Assembly: GCA_036924085.1 (NCBI GenBank)
Contig: JAVGWX010000018.1
Coordinates: 19,188,464-19,252,463 of the forward strand
Length of the DNA: 64,000 nucleotides
Reading direction: 5' to 3'
From: Ariolimax columbianus
Taxonomy: Eukaryota; Mollusca; Gastropoda; Stylommatophora; Arionidae
Both the position numbers and the translations under genes were made by a program. The notes below the pieces were generated by a model, which searched no databases, was not told where the DNA came from, and was given only the letters and a program-made list of their open reading frames with translations. Positions 24,410 to 35,639 of the stretch are shown piece after piece (the first letter of the stretch is position 1; every line of letters starts with the position of its first letter).

Positions 24410-25620
24410 CAAATTCAATGGGGAAGTACATGAAGCAAAGGCAGGATTTAAACATGGAGGAGGCACGAGTGATGACATTATTTAAATGCGAAATGTCACC
24501 AACAATTGCAGAGAATACAATGTTAACTTACATATTTGCTTCATAGATTACACCAAAGATTTTGAATGGGCAGAATATGAAGTACTATTGAGAATCATGC
24601 AAGATGTGAGTTTCACAATGCAACTGATTCAACTTATCAAAACACTGTATCAAGAACACTAAGCAATGGTCTTAATAGCTGGAAAGACATTGAACTGGTT
24701 TGAAGTACAAAAGGGAGTATTTGTTTTTGTTTTTTGTGTGTTTTTTTTGGCGTTCCCCTTATCTATTCCCCAAGGCGGTGTGGTTTTTATTTTGCGCCTG
24801 TTGGCCTAGTGCATCCAACTTCATCGTGTATTTTTATGTAAGGGTCTGCTTCCTCTTGCATTTTCTAAGGGTTTGTTTCCCCGGGGTAACTGCTGGTGCT
24901 CTGATGGTGATCGAACCCAGTACTTTTGAATTGTGAGCTGTGTCACTTATCCACTAGCCCACACCGTTTCCAAAAGGGAGTATGAAATGGATGCATACTC
25001 TCCTCTTATCTTCACAACATATACATTTAACGAGAAACATCAAAAATGGCAGAGTGTGAAAAGTTTGAACCCATTTACAATCAGTGGAAATGAAATACCA
25101 GAAATAAGATATGCAGATGATACAGTAGTACTTTTGAAGAGCGCTAGTACAGATGAACCTGTTGGTTAAACTATATAGTTAGGAACAAAATCTATACCTA
25201 AACATCAGCAAGACCAAGAAAATGAGCACTGAAAAGGCAAAAAACCAGACCTAAAGTTATCAAAGAGAAGCAAAAACTACGAAAATGACAAATTTTAAGT
25301 ACCTCAGTTTAATTACAAGCAAAAAATTGATATTGTCAAAAATAAGTATTAATAAGAATTGCCATAGTGTTGTAGAGGTTAATTAAAATTAAAAACTTAT
25401 GACAGTACACTAATAAAACAACAAAAACAAAGATCATGAGAACTTGATTCTTCCAAGTGGCAATGTTCTAACGCGAGACATGAACAATCACACAAACACT
25501 AAGGAAGAGGATTGAATCCATCAAACTGAAATGCTACAGAAAAGTGCTCACAATACCATGGATAGCAAGAAAGAAAAACATGGAAATCCTAAAAGAGCTG
25601 GATATAGGAGAAAATTGGCT
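24410..25620 (+). mobile_element. RTE-like LINE fragment split by a SINE
   Basis: First half 24410-24720 (KAGFKHGGGTSDDI, ending V.KG), second half 24984-25620 (MDAYSPLIFTTY, then EIPEIRYADDTVVLLKSAST with catalytic YADD). The two halves join if the 250-bp SINE and one copy of its 13-bp flank are removed. Confidence 0.8.
24721..24970 (-). mobile_element. tRNA-derived SINE, family 1, inserted in a LINE
   Basis: Minus-strand copy with box B about GGTTCGATCACC, flanked by the 13-bp direct repeat CAAAAGGGAGTAT at 24708-24720 and 24971-24983. The flank is part of the interrupted LINE. Confidence 0.88.
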
Positions 25621-25940
25621 AACTGTTGTTGTTGTTGAATGCTCACAATGAGTAATATTACTCTTTCATGAACCCTGAAATGGGTATTAAGTAGCAGATT
25701 GTAGTAGCTTTCCTCACTCACACCCCAACCATGTTGAAGGTGCGCTTAGGTACTCCAGGCAGTTGTACTTTGCTTGTTGCTCTCAACTATGACAATCATG
25801 TCAATTTCTTACCTTGTTAGCTAGGCTGCCATTACAACAGCTCGCTTCCAGCAAGACTTATGTGGAAGTGAGGTGGGGGTCTTGGCTAGTATATTTTACC
25901 TGAACCTGACTAACATGTCTGATCACTATGTTTTGGCTTA
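25620..25940 (+). repeat. dispersed repeat R
   Basis: Good copy: TGTTGAATGCTCACAATGAG ... CCTGACTAACATGTCTGATC. Matches 51865-52112 for its first 220 bp. Confidence 0.65.
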
Positions 25941-25945
25941 ACATT

Positions 25946-26115
25946 TTTATACTGGTTTAGAAGACTATGCAGAGTCTGTAAACAACCAGTTTCATTTACA
26001 TTTACTTGCTCTAAAAGCTATGTGCATCCAATCTATTCTTAAATGCATTGATTGTCCCTGCTTCCACTACTTTCAATGGCAATGCATTCGAAGCATGTTG
26101 CCTGACCAAGTGTTA
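25946..26115 (-). mobile_element. CR1-like LINE tail fragment
   Basis: Reverse-complement copy of the CR1 3' end, with the ACTGGTTTAGAAGAC, TTGCTCTAAAAGCTATG and GGCAATGCATTC landmarks. Confidence 0.75.
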
Positions 26116-26919
26116 ATATCTTTTTCTGTAAATGGACTAGTAAATAATATTAAGTCTAGGAGACTAAAATACTTTGTCCACATCAAATGCCTGAACTAAC
26201 ATGACACCCCATGCAGGCTGGGCAGATTTCTTGTACATTAACATAATCCTGAATGGTTGCTAAGACCAGAGTCTATGCACAAAATCACTGGAGGACAAAT
26301 CGAAAGGGACCCAGGCCTCTCTTTAGAGATGCATGTTTGGAATCTCTCTTGCAACCAACATATGCAAATTCTCCACAATTCTGACATGCAATGATTGTCC
26401 TTAGTGAATGATGTGGTAATCTATACAGACAAGGTAAAACATAGATGAGCAAGTCAAATGTTCTGACTAAACGATAGTCTATGCAGCACTGCGACAGCAA
26501 TCTGGTACTGCCGTGACAGAAAGAGACAGCGGAGAAGACCTCTAATGACACGTTTAAAGAAGTGCTTACCACCCACTGAACTTCTGTGCCATAAGACAAG
26601 GTCCACTAGAGACAAAGTTAGGACCACAGCTACTCTGAGAAACAGGTCATCGAGATCAGGGTCAAGACATCAATGGTCTAAAATATAAAAGCAGTCAGCA
26701 AGCAGTCAACCAGGCTGGACATGTCGTAGGGGAGAGAATATACTAAACATGAACAACTCACCCCTTAGAGTATAATAGGGTATATTTAAGGACCAACTAC
26801 TTAAATCTATATAAAAAAAGGTCAGTTATGGAAACAAGGATATAAAAAAAAAAGGAATTAGCTTTGAGAAAGTAAAGGCCCAGGAAATAGGATAATAATG
26901 CATGTGGAGTGGACGCCGC

Positions 26920-27400
26920 AAGGTAGCTCCACAGTTGACTTCACATCTATTACCAAAAATAAACCAAAATAGTAACATGGAATGTTAGAATATTATGCCA
27001 GGCAGATAGCTTAAGAGATGAGGAATTACAAACTGGTAGTCCTAGGACTGCAAAACAAGATGAATACAATCAGGAATAAGAAAAATAACAACGAGGGAGA
27101 TCATTATTTATTCTGGAAATAGGGGAACTGATGCTCATCACATAGAGGGAGGGGCACTGATGCTTTCTAGGGGGACACAAAGTATGCTCATAAAGTTAGA
27201 GGCTAATTTCCATAGAATTACAGCCGTTGAATATGAGTGCAAGCTTTAAGACCAAAAACAAGAACATTAAATGAACATCATTCAGTGCTGTGCTCAAATT
27301 AATGCAAACCAGAAGTCTAGCATACCTACTCTCTGGGAAGACACAGGGCAAAAGTAGAAGAAGTAGCAGACTAACAATGCTTCAAAATAAAAGTAACCCA
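26920..27400 (+). mobile_element. RTE-like LINE endonuclease fragment
   Basis: Broken frames show an APE-type endonuclease: VTWNVRIL (catalytic Asn), then a Gly-rich block HHIEGGALMLSRGTQSMLIK and NFHRITAVEYEC. The RT part is missing; 3' pieces resume at 27780. Confidence 0.65.
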
Positions 27401-27414
27401 TAGCATTTACTGCC

Positions 27415-27622
27415 GTAGGGGTGTGAGGTGTTACCGATCTCACATTTCAAAGGCTCGGCTATATGAGGGCGGTAGCCATCTTTTACTTCCAGGACTGAAC
27501 CGGTCTCCATTTAAGGCTGGGTCGACCCGGGACCCATTGCAGTCTGAAAAAACATTATCGCCTCAACTGGAGAATGAACCCAGGACCACTCAGATGCGAA
27601 GCCAGCGTGCTAACCACTGCTC
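27415..27622 (-). mobile_element. tRNA-derived SINE, family 5
   Basis: Minus strand: GGGAGCCACGTAGAGCAGTG, GTTAGCACGCTGGCTTCGCA, CTGGGTTCATTCTCC form a tRNA-like head with both pol III boxes. It sits inside a LINE remnant. Confidence 0.75.
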
Positions 27623-27779
27623 TACGTGGCTCCCTAAAATAAAATACAACAATAATGTTGATTGTATGACGTCACATTTCTTCAAGCTCCCCCATCTCTC
27701 TCCACCACCTGGTAAAAAAAGTGTAGAACTCCCTTCCCCCTCCTTTACTGTGTGAGGTCATATGTAAACTTGATCCCAA

Positions 27780-28340
27780 TGGTAAAAGAGCAGCAGCAAA
27801 GTTCAGTCTGATATCAAAGTAAGGAAAGGGTATAACAATTCAAACACAGAATGGGAATTTTTGTAAAAGGGTAGATAGAGATGTAGAAGAAAAGTGAAAT
27901 TCTGGAAAAGATATGCAATATGGTTAAGTTATGCACAAAATATTTATCGGGAGATATATAGAGGTGGAAAAGAGTACTGAAGCCTTTGAAATGTAGGTAT
28001 TTAGAAGATTAGGTTGCATTTCTTGGAAAGAGAAGAATACAAATGTAGACGTATTAAAAACGTTGAGGGTAAAAAGAGAATTAATGACCAAAACAAGGGT
28101 TAGACAGTGAAGTTATTTTGGTCATATAACAAGACATACCTCCCCTAGTTGATGACTATATTAGAAGGCAGTTGTTCAAGAGGCAGACAATGTTTTAAGT
28201 GGGTGGAAAACATCAGGAGATGGACTGGAAAAAGCCTGTCAGATTGCACCATTAGAGCAAGAGATAGAGTACACTGGAGATCCAATGCAGCCGACCATCG
28301 ATGGGGAGAAGGCACTTAAACTGAACTGAATAGAGATGAT
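27780..28340 (+). mobile_element. RTE-like LINE 3' end
   Basis: Broken frames include WVENIRRWTGKSLSDCTIRA then RDRVHWRSNAADHRWG, the common RT C-terminal signature (WTG.S...C...A.DR..WR). Probably part of the element whose endonuclease lies at 26.9-27.4 kb. Confidence 0.65.
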
Positions 28341-28626
28341 GAAGAAATGTTGCTAGCCTCAGCAGGTGTAGAATGCTTGCCAGAATTTGGTGCACACCCC
28401 ATCTCCTCTCCCCCAATCTCCCTCTGATGGAAGATAATATCTTATATGTTGTGGTATGAATTGATGTGATTGAAGTTAGCCATCCCGCAGCTCTCTTTCG
28501 TGATAATTTTTGATTTATTGTGTGGGTGTTGCTGATACATTGACCGATACATATATACAGATATATTTTTGATGAGATAATTTTTCTCTTTATATTTTCT
28601 GCTCATTTCATTTCCTTGTTAACTAG

Positions 28627-29038
28627 ATTCTAGTGTGACCTACGAAGAGTCCAAAAGGTTTATTAGGGCCAGATATATGGCCAAATGGGAAACAGAACAT
28701 ACTGGCTACTCAAAAAATTATGCCTACTACCAGCTGAACAGAAGAGAGCAGGTCGTGGTCTTCAGACTCCGCACAGGCCACAACAGACTGAGGTACCATC
28801 TATTCAAACAATTGAAGATAGGTGGCACTGACGAATGCACCTGTGGCACAGGGAAAATTACCGCTGAACATCTGCTGCAAAATTGCCCGACATACAAGGA
28901 CCAGAAAAAGCACATATGGCCATCACCAGTGACAACACTAGACAAAGCTCTATGGTAGTGTCGACAGCCTCAGGATGACAGCTGCTTTCTTCGAACAAAT
29001 TCAAGTTGACGTCTGACAGCGTACGAAGAAGAAGAAGA
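28627..29038 (+). mobile_element. RNase H-bearing LINE 3' end
   Basis: Post-RNase H copy, open at 28635-28958 with CTCGTGKITAEHLLQNCP. A single inserted base near 28943 disrupts the last 40 codons. (GAA)n tail at 29026-29038. Confidence 0.85.
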
Positions 29039-29185
29039 TCTCCTTGTTATTCCCATCTGATAATATTAAACGTTACTACAAGCTTTGTTTAAATTGTACA
29101 TTGAAATTGTGCAATACAATACTTTCAATGAAAAAAATCAGATTGCTTTCAAGGCTTTAATGCACTCAGAGTGTTTTGAGGTATT

Positions 29186-29970
29186 CCAGTCTGTGAGATG
29201 GCAAATGGAGTTTAATATCGATAAATGTATAGTCATCCACATGAGTAGATCCAATATGGAACATAATTACTGAATGGGCGAGAACAATATTAGAAAGATA
29301 GATAAGGAAAGGAACCTAGATGTTATAATAGATCATACAGGTAAGGTGAGTGAGCAAGTTCAGGTAGCAGTTAATAAGGCAAATGCAATGTTAGGTATGA
29401 TGTAAAGAAATATTAAACATAGGAGTCAGGAGGGAATTGTCAAACTGTATAAAGCATTAGTTAGACTAGATTGGAGTACTGTGTACAGGTGTAGAGTCCT
29501 TATAGTAGAGGAGATATAAACATGCTGGAAAGGATACAAAGAAGAGCGGCAAAACTGATAGTCTGATTCCAGAATTACAGTTATGAGGAAAGAGAAAAAC
29601 TGGCCTACAGTGTCTAGAAAGAAGAATTCGAGGTGACTTAATATGGGTTTATAAGATAATCACAGAAAAGGTTAAATTAGATTATAACAAGTTTTTCAAA
29701 ATACAACCACCAACAAGAACAAGAGGGCACGTCTACAAATTAACTAAAGAAAGGTGCAGATTGGATATTAGAAAATATTTTGTTAGTCAGAGAGTGGTGA
29801 ATGCTTTAAATGCATTACCCCAGGAGGTAGTGGAGGCAGGGATAGTTAATGCATTTAAAAATAGATTGGATGCACATAGCTTTTAGAGCAGGGTAATGCA
29901 AATGTAACTGGTTGTGTACAGACTCTGATGTGTCTTCTAAACCAGTATAAAGACGTTAAACTAAGTTACT
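29186..29970 (+). mobile_element. CR1-like LINE 3' fragment
   Basis: Truncated CR1 copy beginning at MEFNIDKCIVIHMSRSNMEH and running to ...RKYFVSQRVVNALNALPQE in broken frames, ending near the family's TTAAG-type tail. Many stops. Confidence 0.85.
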
Positions 29971-30013
29971 TACTTAGTCGCTCTTCTTCTACCGTGAGGT
30001 GTAGAGGTTGTTA

Positions 30014-30042
30014 AGTTAAGTTAAGTTAAGTTAAGTTAAGTT
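30014..30042 (+). repeat. (TTAAG)n microsatellite
   Basis: About six TTAAG units just downstream of a CR1 fragment; matches the CR1 tail motif. Confidence 0.8.
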
Positions 30043-30204
30043 CTCTATTGTCCTACAGTACAGAGACAAGAATTATGCCATTTAATCTTTTGCATCTGAA
30101 TTCTATAAATAAATAATACAAGAAGTATGATGTGAAATTATGTACAGTTAAAAACAGAAGTAATAAATATCGTCAGTGCAGAAACACAACTCTTTATTCA
30201 GGTT

Positions 30205-30800
30205 AAAAACACAGAATTGGATCAAGTTAGAGGATTCAGATATCTGGGAAGAATGTTCACAAACAACGCCAGGACAAGGAGATAGAAGCAAGAACCAAGA
30301 ATGATAATTTTTTTAATGGGTATTACCAAGACATCCAAACATTCTAAGAAAAAAATTGGTGTTACTAAGACATCCAAACATTCTGAGACAAAATCGGTGT
30401 TACTAAGACATTCATACATTCTAACTGAGTCATAAATGGGTGCCACCAAGACACCCAAACATTCTAATTCAGACAAAAATTGGTTGAGATAGAAATTACA
30501 AATTATCAATAGCATATTCGTACCAATTCTTTGTTATCAGTTATATACATGGACTCTGACCAAAGCACATAATTAAATGTTTGCAATACATACTGCTTGC
30601 ATAAATCTGTCAGAAAAAAGAGACTACTAAAAGAGTGAGAAATGAAAAAAAACCTTATAGACAATGGGAACAATTTTCTATAGATGACAAGTACAGACAG
30701 TGAATTAAATGATTTAAACAAATCTCAACTTAACTACCACACTAGTCTATAATACCAAACAGCAAGACTTCGAAGCAACAAGAAGACTAACAAAACAGTT
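30205..30800 (+). mobile_element. RTE-like LINE fragment with internal tandem expansion
   Basis: Starts with VRGFRYLGRMFTNNAR (FKYLG box) and continues after a tandem array with INSIFVPILCYQLYTWTLTK (CETWT box). The array at 30318-30475 sits between two adjacent RT motifs. Confidence 0.6.
30318..30475. repeat. tandem repeat inside a LINE remnant
   Basis: Four copies of a roughly 45-bp unit around ACTAAGACATCCAAACATTC. Confidence 0.8.
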
Positions 30801-30818
30801 CAACTAACAGAGGAAAAT

Positions 30819-33100
30819 ATGATTGAAAACGTTACCGTTGGGGAACTGTTTGGCTCAAGTGACCATCAAATCATCCGTTGGGATCTTATTGCAGGGAAAG
30901 AAGTAAACATAAACACGCGAACATATGACTACTCTAAGGCAGATATTAAGAGAATGAAAGAGGCAGCGAACCACATAATCTGGAAAGATATTGTCGTAGG
31001 AACAGATGTTGAACAGGAGTGGGAAAGTTTTAAAACAGTTCTAGAAACGCTAAAAGAGGAATGTGTTCCATGTAGGGAGGTAAACCCCAAGTGTAAAAAG
31101 TGGATAACTAGATTTGTAGTGAAATGTAGAAGAGCAAAAAATAAAGCATGGAAAAAATATATAGAGGCAGGTAAATCAAAAGAAACATATGTAAAATATT
31201 TGGACAAGCAGAACATATCTCAGAAAGCGAATAAAACAGCAAAAATAGACTTTGAAAAAAAACTTGCTCAGAGGATCAAGACTGACAGTAAAAGCTTCTT
31301 CTCTTATGTTAGAAATAAACAAAGAACGAAAGACAAAGTAGGCCCCCTCATAGACAGTACAGGGAAAATAATAAGTGAGAATAGGGAGGCAGCTAATCTG
31401 TTCAATCAGTACTTTGGCACAGTCTTCACAAAAGAGGACTGCTCCAAGATCCCAGAGCCTATAAATATTTTTCAAAGAGACATGGGTACAGCGGGATTAA
31501 GATCAACCTGAATTACAGAGGAAATGGTTTTTAAAAAATTGGAGGGGTTGAAAGTGAATAAATGTCCAGGTCAAGATGGTATTCATCCAAAATTGCTGTA
31601 TGAAATTAGAGACCAACTAGCAAAACCATTAGCTGTATTATGTTCTCAATCACTTACAAAAGGGATTGTTCCACGAGATTGGAAAGATGCAGGAGTGATC
31701 CCCTTATTCAAAAAAGGCAAAAAATCAGATCCAGCAAATTATAGACCGGTGAGTTTAACGAGCATAGTCTGTAAATTGTTAGAGTCAATAATCAAAGAAA
31801 ACATTGTAATGCATTTATACAAATTTAATCTAATTAGAAATAGTCAGCATGGGTTTACTAGAGAGAGATCATGCTTAACAAATCTATTAGAATTCATGGA
31901 GGAGGTTACTAAAATCATAGATAAAGGGGAGCCAGTGGATGTTATTTATCTAGACTTTGCAGAGGACTTTGATAGAGTACCTCCTCAAAGATTATTTTGA
32001 AAGTTAAAATCACATGGAATAGGTGGGGAAGTTGCCAAATGGATTGAAAATTGGTTAACGGGAAGAAGGCAGAGGGTGGGCATAAATAAGGAGTACTCTG
32101 AGTGGTGTGAAGTGAAAAGTGGTGTACCACAGGGCTCGGTTTTGGGACTAATTTTGTTCTTAATATATATATAAATGATTTGGACATTGATATGGGATCC
32201 ATGATTGCAAAATTTGCTGATGACACAAAACTATGCAGTAGTGTCTCATCTAAAGCAGAAGTGGATATATTGATGTCAGATTTAGATAAAATTCGAGAAT
32301 GGTCTGTAAACTGGCAAATGGAGTTTAATGTAGATAAATGTACAGTCATCCACATGGGTAGATCCAATATGGAACATAATTACAGAATAAGAGAAAACAA
32401 TATTAGAAAGATAGATAAGGAAAGGGATCTAGGGGTTATAATAGATCATACAGGAAAGGTGAGTGAGCAAGTTAAGGTAGCAGTGAAAAAGGCAAATGCA
32501 ATGTTAGGTATGATAAAGAGAAATATTAAACATAGGAGCAAGGAAGTGATCGTCAAACTGTATAAAGCTTTAGTTAGACCTAGATTGGAGTACTGTGTAC
32601 AGGTGTGGAGTCCTTATCATAGAGGGGACATAAACATGCTAGAAAGAATACAAAAAAGAGCGACAAAGATGATAGTGGGATTCCAGAATTACAGTTATGA
32701 GGAACGACTCAGAAAAACCGGCCTACAGTGTCTCGAAGAGAGAAGAATTCGTGGTGACTTAATACAGGTTTACAAGATGATCAGAGGAATCGATAAATTA
32801 GACTATAACAAGTTTTTTTAAATACAGCCACCTACAATAACAAGAGGGCATAGCTACAAGCTGAATAAAGAGAGGTCCAGGTTAGATATTAGGAAATATT
32901 TTTTTAGTCAGAGAGTGGTGTCTGCTTGGAATGCATTGCCAGGGGAGGTAGTGGAGGCAGGGATAGTTAATGCATTTAAGAATAAACTGGATGCGCCTAG
33001 CTTTTAGAGCAAGGTGATGTAAATGTAACTGGTTGTATACAGACTCTGCAGGGTCTTCTAAACCAGTATAAAGAAGTTAAGTTAAGTTAAGTTAAGTTAA
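30819..33100 (+). mobile_element. CR1-like LINE, nearly complete reverse transcriptase
   Basis: The longest CR1-like copy. It starts inside the endonuclease (SDHQIIRWDL), runs through a Lys-rich linker, and then the reverse-transcriptase blocks: PGQDGIHPKLL, IPLFKKGKKSDPANYRPVSL, QHGFTRERSC, VIYLDFAEDFDRVP, SGVPQGSVLG, then KFADDTKL with the catalytic Asp pair and RPRLEYCVQVWSPY. Open segments are 30819-31511, 31524-32000 and 32180-32821. The frame is broken by TGA near 31509 and 31998, a shift in a TA run near 32165 and a TAA at 32819. The 3' end carries the typical (TTAAG)n tail at about 33073-33100. It lies antisense to GEMIN5 within its largest intron. Confidence 0.85.
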
Positions 33101-33317
33101 CAGTATTAAATCGACCATGGAAGCATGGATAACAAATAATGAATGCCATGCAGATAGCACTTGAATGAAGAATATAGCCTACCACAATACCTATCAACAT
33201 AAGTGCGTAGGTGAAATTAACATTTGAAAATAGTCTACTTGTTTAGAAATCCTCTTATTTATATGACAATTGTCAGTGGTATGTTTAATATTTGAAAATA
33301 AATATACATATAAATAC

Positions 33318-35128
33318 CTTTCTGGATTTCTGGAAGGCTGTAGGGTCATTAGCTAGAGGACTGAGTAGATCTTGTTCAGCCTTGAGAGCAGCAGAGTGTT
33401 CTAGTCTAGATGTCTGACATGAAAGAGCCTTATTGCAGGGATTATTGTCTGAAATATCCTCTACATGACATTGTGGTAAATCATCTTCATCTTGTTGGAA
33501 TGGTAATCTAGCAGCTTCCACGATAGAAGAGCTGTGGTCCTTGGTTTTGGAGGTTTTAATTGAGTTTGATGACTTTTTCTTTGGAGTCTCTGAAGTTGCT
33601 TGTGATCCTGGTGGCACAAGAGATGACAAAGACCATGCAGTATTAAACCCACCATCTTCTTCAAGTTCACTTTTCATGGAATTATTTTGCCTATAATTTA
33701 CTGGCATTTTCTTAGAGTTAGTGTCACTTAAGTCAGATCCAGATTGTTGGTTGCCGTTCAACGACTTCTTTAACAGATGTTGAGAAATAGCATAATGGAT
33801 GTAGCCAAGGGTTTCAGTAAGTACTTCTCGTTTAGCTTGGACATCCCAGAGAATGCCCTTTGAAAGCCTGAGTAGGTTGACATAGCTTAAATGGATTTTA
33901 CAGATTGTGAGCTGGGTTGGTGATGCTCTCAGTTCAGATGAAGAATTTTGTGATTTACTGACACATCCATGGTGTTTTTCAGATGACTCTGTTGCATTTT
34001 TTAGAGAAGGCGGTGATGGTGAGTTTGTTGATGGAGACAAGAATAGTAGTGAATTTGATGTAGAAGATAGTGATGATAGTGAATATGATGCCCATGAGAG
34101 AGAAGATGGTGAAGATGGAGATAATAGCATCTTTGATGGTGAAGTTATGGACAATACCGGCTTTGATGAATTGGATAGTAATAAAGAAGTACATGATGGC
34201 CATGAGAGGCACGATTGCAAGTTTGAGGGTGATGACATTGATGGTTTAGCCTGTAGAGTGCAACTACCACTAACTGCTTTCCTCAGTGGTAGAATTGTTA
34301 GTAAGGGCAGTTTTGAAGGCACAAATAATGGATCAACGTTTGATGAAGAATCAAGTGATGTCTTTGAAATTGAAAATTCTGAATTTGATGATGCTAGTGA
34401 AGACCTGAGTTCATACAATGGTGTTAAAGAGTTTTTGGTCGAAGCATCACTTGTGATGGTTATGCTTGGGCTATTATTGTTTGCTGAACTTACATCAATA
34501 TCTTTGCTCTGAGGGTGACAACTGACTAGGCAAAGATCTCGATCATCAATTAGGGCTTGGCGTGAGAGTTGTGGTAGCAACAATGTACTATCAGAGAAGC
34601 TAACTTTACCATTCTGACGAACACCTAATGTATTCCAGTCACTGCTGCTGTCTTGAAGATCAATTTTTGTTATCTCAATATTTACTTTTGAATCATTGTG
34701 TTTGAACAAAGTTGAATGTTGCTTAACAATGTCTTTTGCTGGTTCATGGTCCAATATATTTTGACTGACATCTGTAATTGGTGAATTTTTCTGACCATCG
34801 CAGAAGGTATCTGTGATGCTCTGATCACCTGAAATAACTTTTCTATTTGGCATGCCATCATGGCTGTCATTCTCATTCTGGGCACCTGAAAGATTGTCTC
34901 TGAAAAAGTTCAGCACAGCCAGGTAATAATATGCCCTCAGACAGTCGAGTTCTCGACACCTGAGACTTGACGTAGAGATGGTCATGTCATCCTTGATGTC
35001 AGTCAAGAACTTCTTAATGCTGTTGTGGCTCTCACCACCAGCCTTGTTAACATCTCCGTGGCTCTCCATGGTGATGAGAACACGACACGCATTAAATTCT
35101 TGTTGAAGCTTCAGCATATACTTTGTAC
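33318..35128 (-). CDS. GEMIN5: GEMIN5 giant exon G with Ser-rich insertion
   Basis: Exon of 1811 bp (603 codons) without a stop, acceptor GTTTCCACAG, donor GTATTT, phase 1 in and 0 out. Residues about 55-80 (LRCRELDCLRAYYYLAVLNF) match the Gemin5 block FKSLEAFFLYGRLYEFWW. Residues about 400-460 (LTICKIHLSYVNLLRLSKGI, then AKREVLTETLGYIHYAISQH) match the block ending [20 protein letters not shown]. Between them lie roughly 320 residues of low-complexity, Ser/Pro/Asn-rich sequence, and after them a hydrophilic Lys/Ser/Asp-rich tail. The spacer between the two blocks is far longer than in the vertebrate protein. An antisense open frame of 201 codons at 33907-34512 is a by-product of Ser/Asp codon complementarity. 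The exon looks intact. Confidence 0.85.
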
Positions 35129-35639
35129 CTGTGGAAACATTAACACATGTCAGTCGTTGCCGCAATAATTGCAGATCGGGAAGTTAGAAAACATTACTTG
35201 TTCAGTATTTCAGACTACTCAACTAACAATGGGCAACAAATATTGATCAAAATTATTCCTCTGAGATAATGGTAGACATTTCTTGACAATGTAAAGGTGC
35301 TGAACACAGATTTGACAATGATAGCGCCAAATTCACTTCTACTATTTCTGAAACATCTGCAATTAATTATAATAAATTTATTATTATAATTGAATAATAC
35401 GTACACATAACATGTACCAGTAAAAGTTCAATACTACATCTAATGTCTCTTTGCTTGTCATTTGTATAACTGCTCAGGATTATCTCTGGTGAGTGTCCAA
35501 CTGCAGTCGGTCAACATTGAAGTGGATTAATTCCCCTGGTATGGTTTCTCCATCATGGTAATGTTCTCATTACTAACTGTGACATAGTTGTTAGCAAATA
35601 AATCAAAGTGGGAATGTAAAAAGTAGCTTTTTAAGGACA

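Noticed and set aside
33907..34512. 201-codon plus-strand acidic ORF.
   Set aside because: It is exactly antisense to the Ser-rich part of GEMIN5 exon G, where serine codons read as Asp/Glu-type codons on the other strand.
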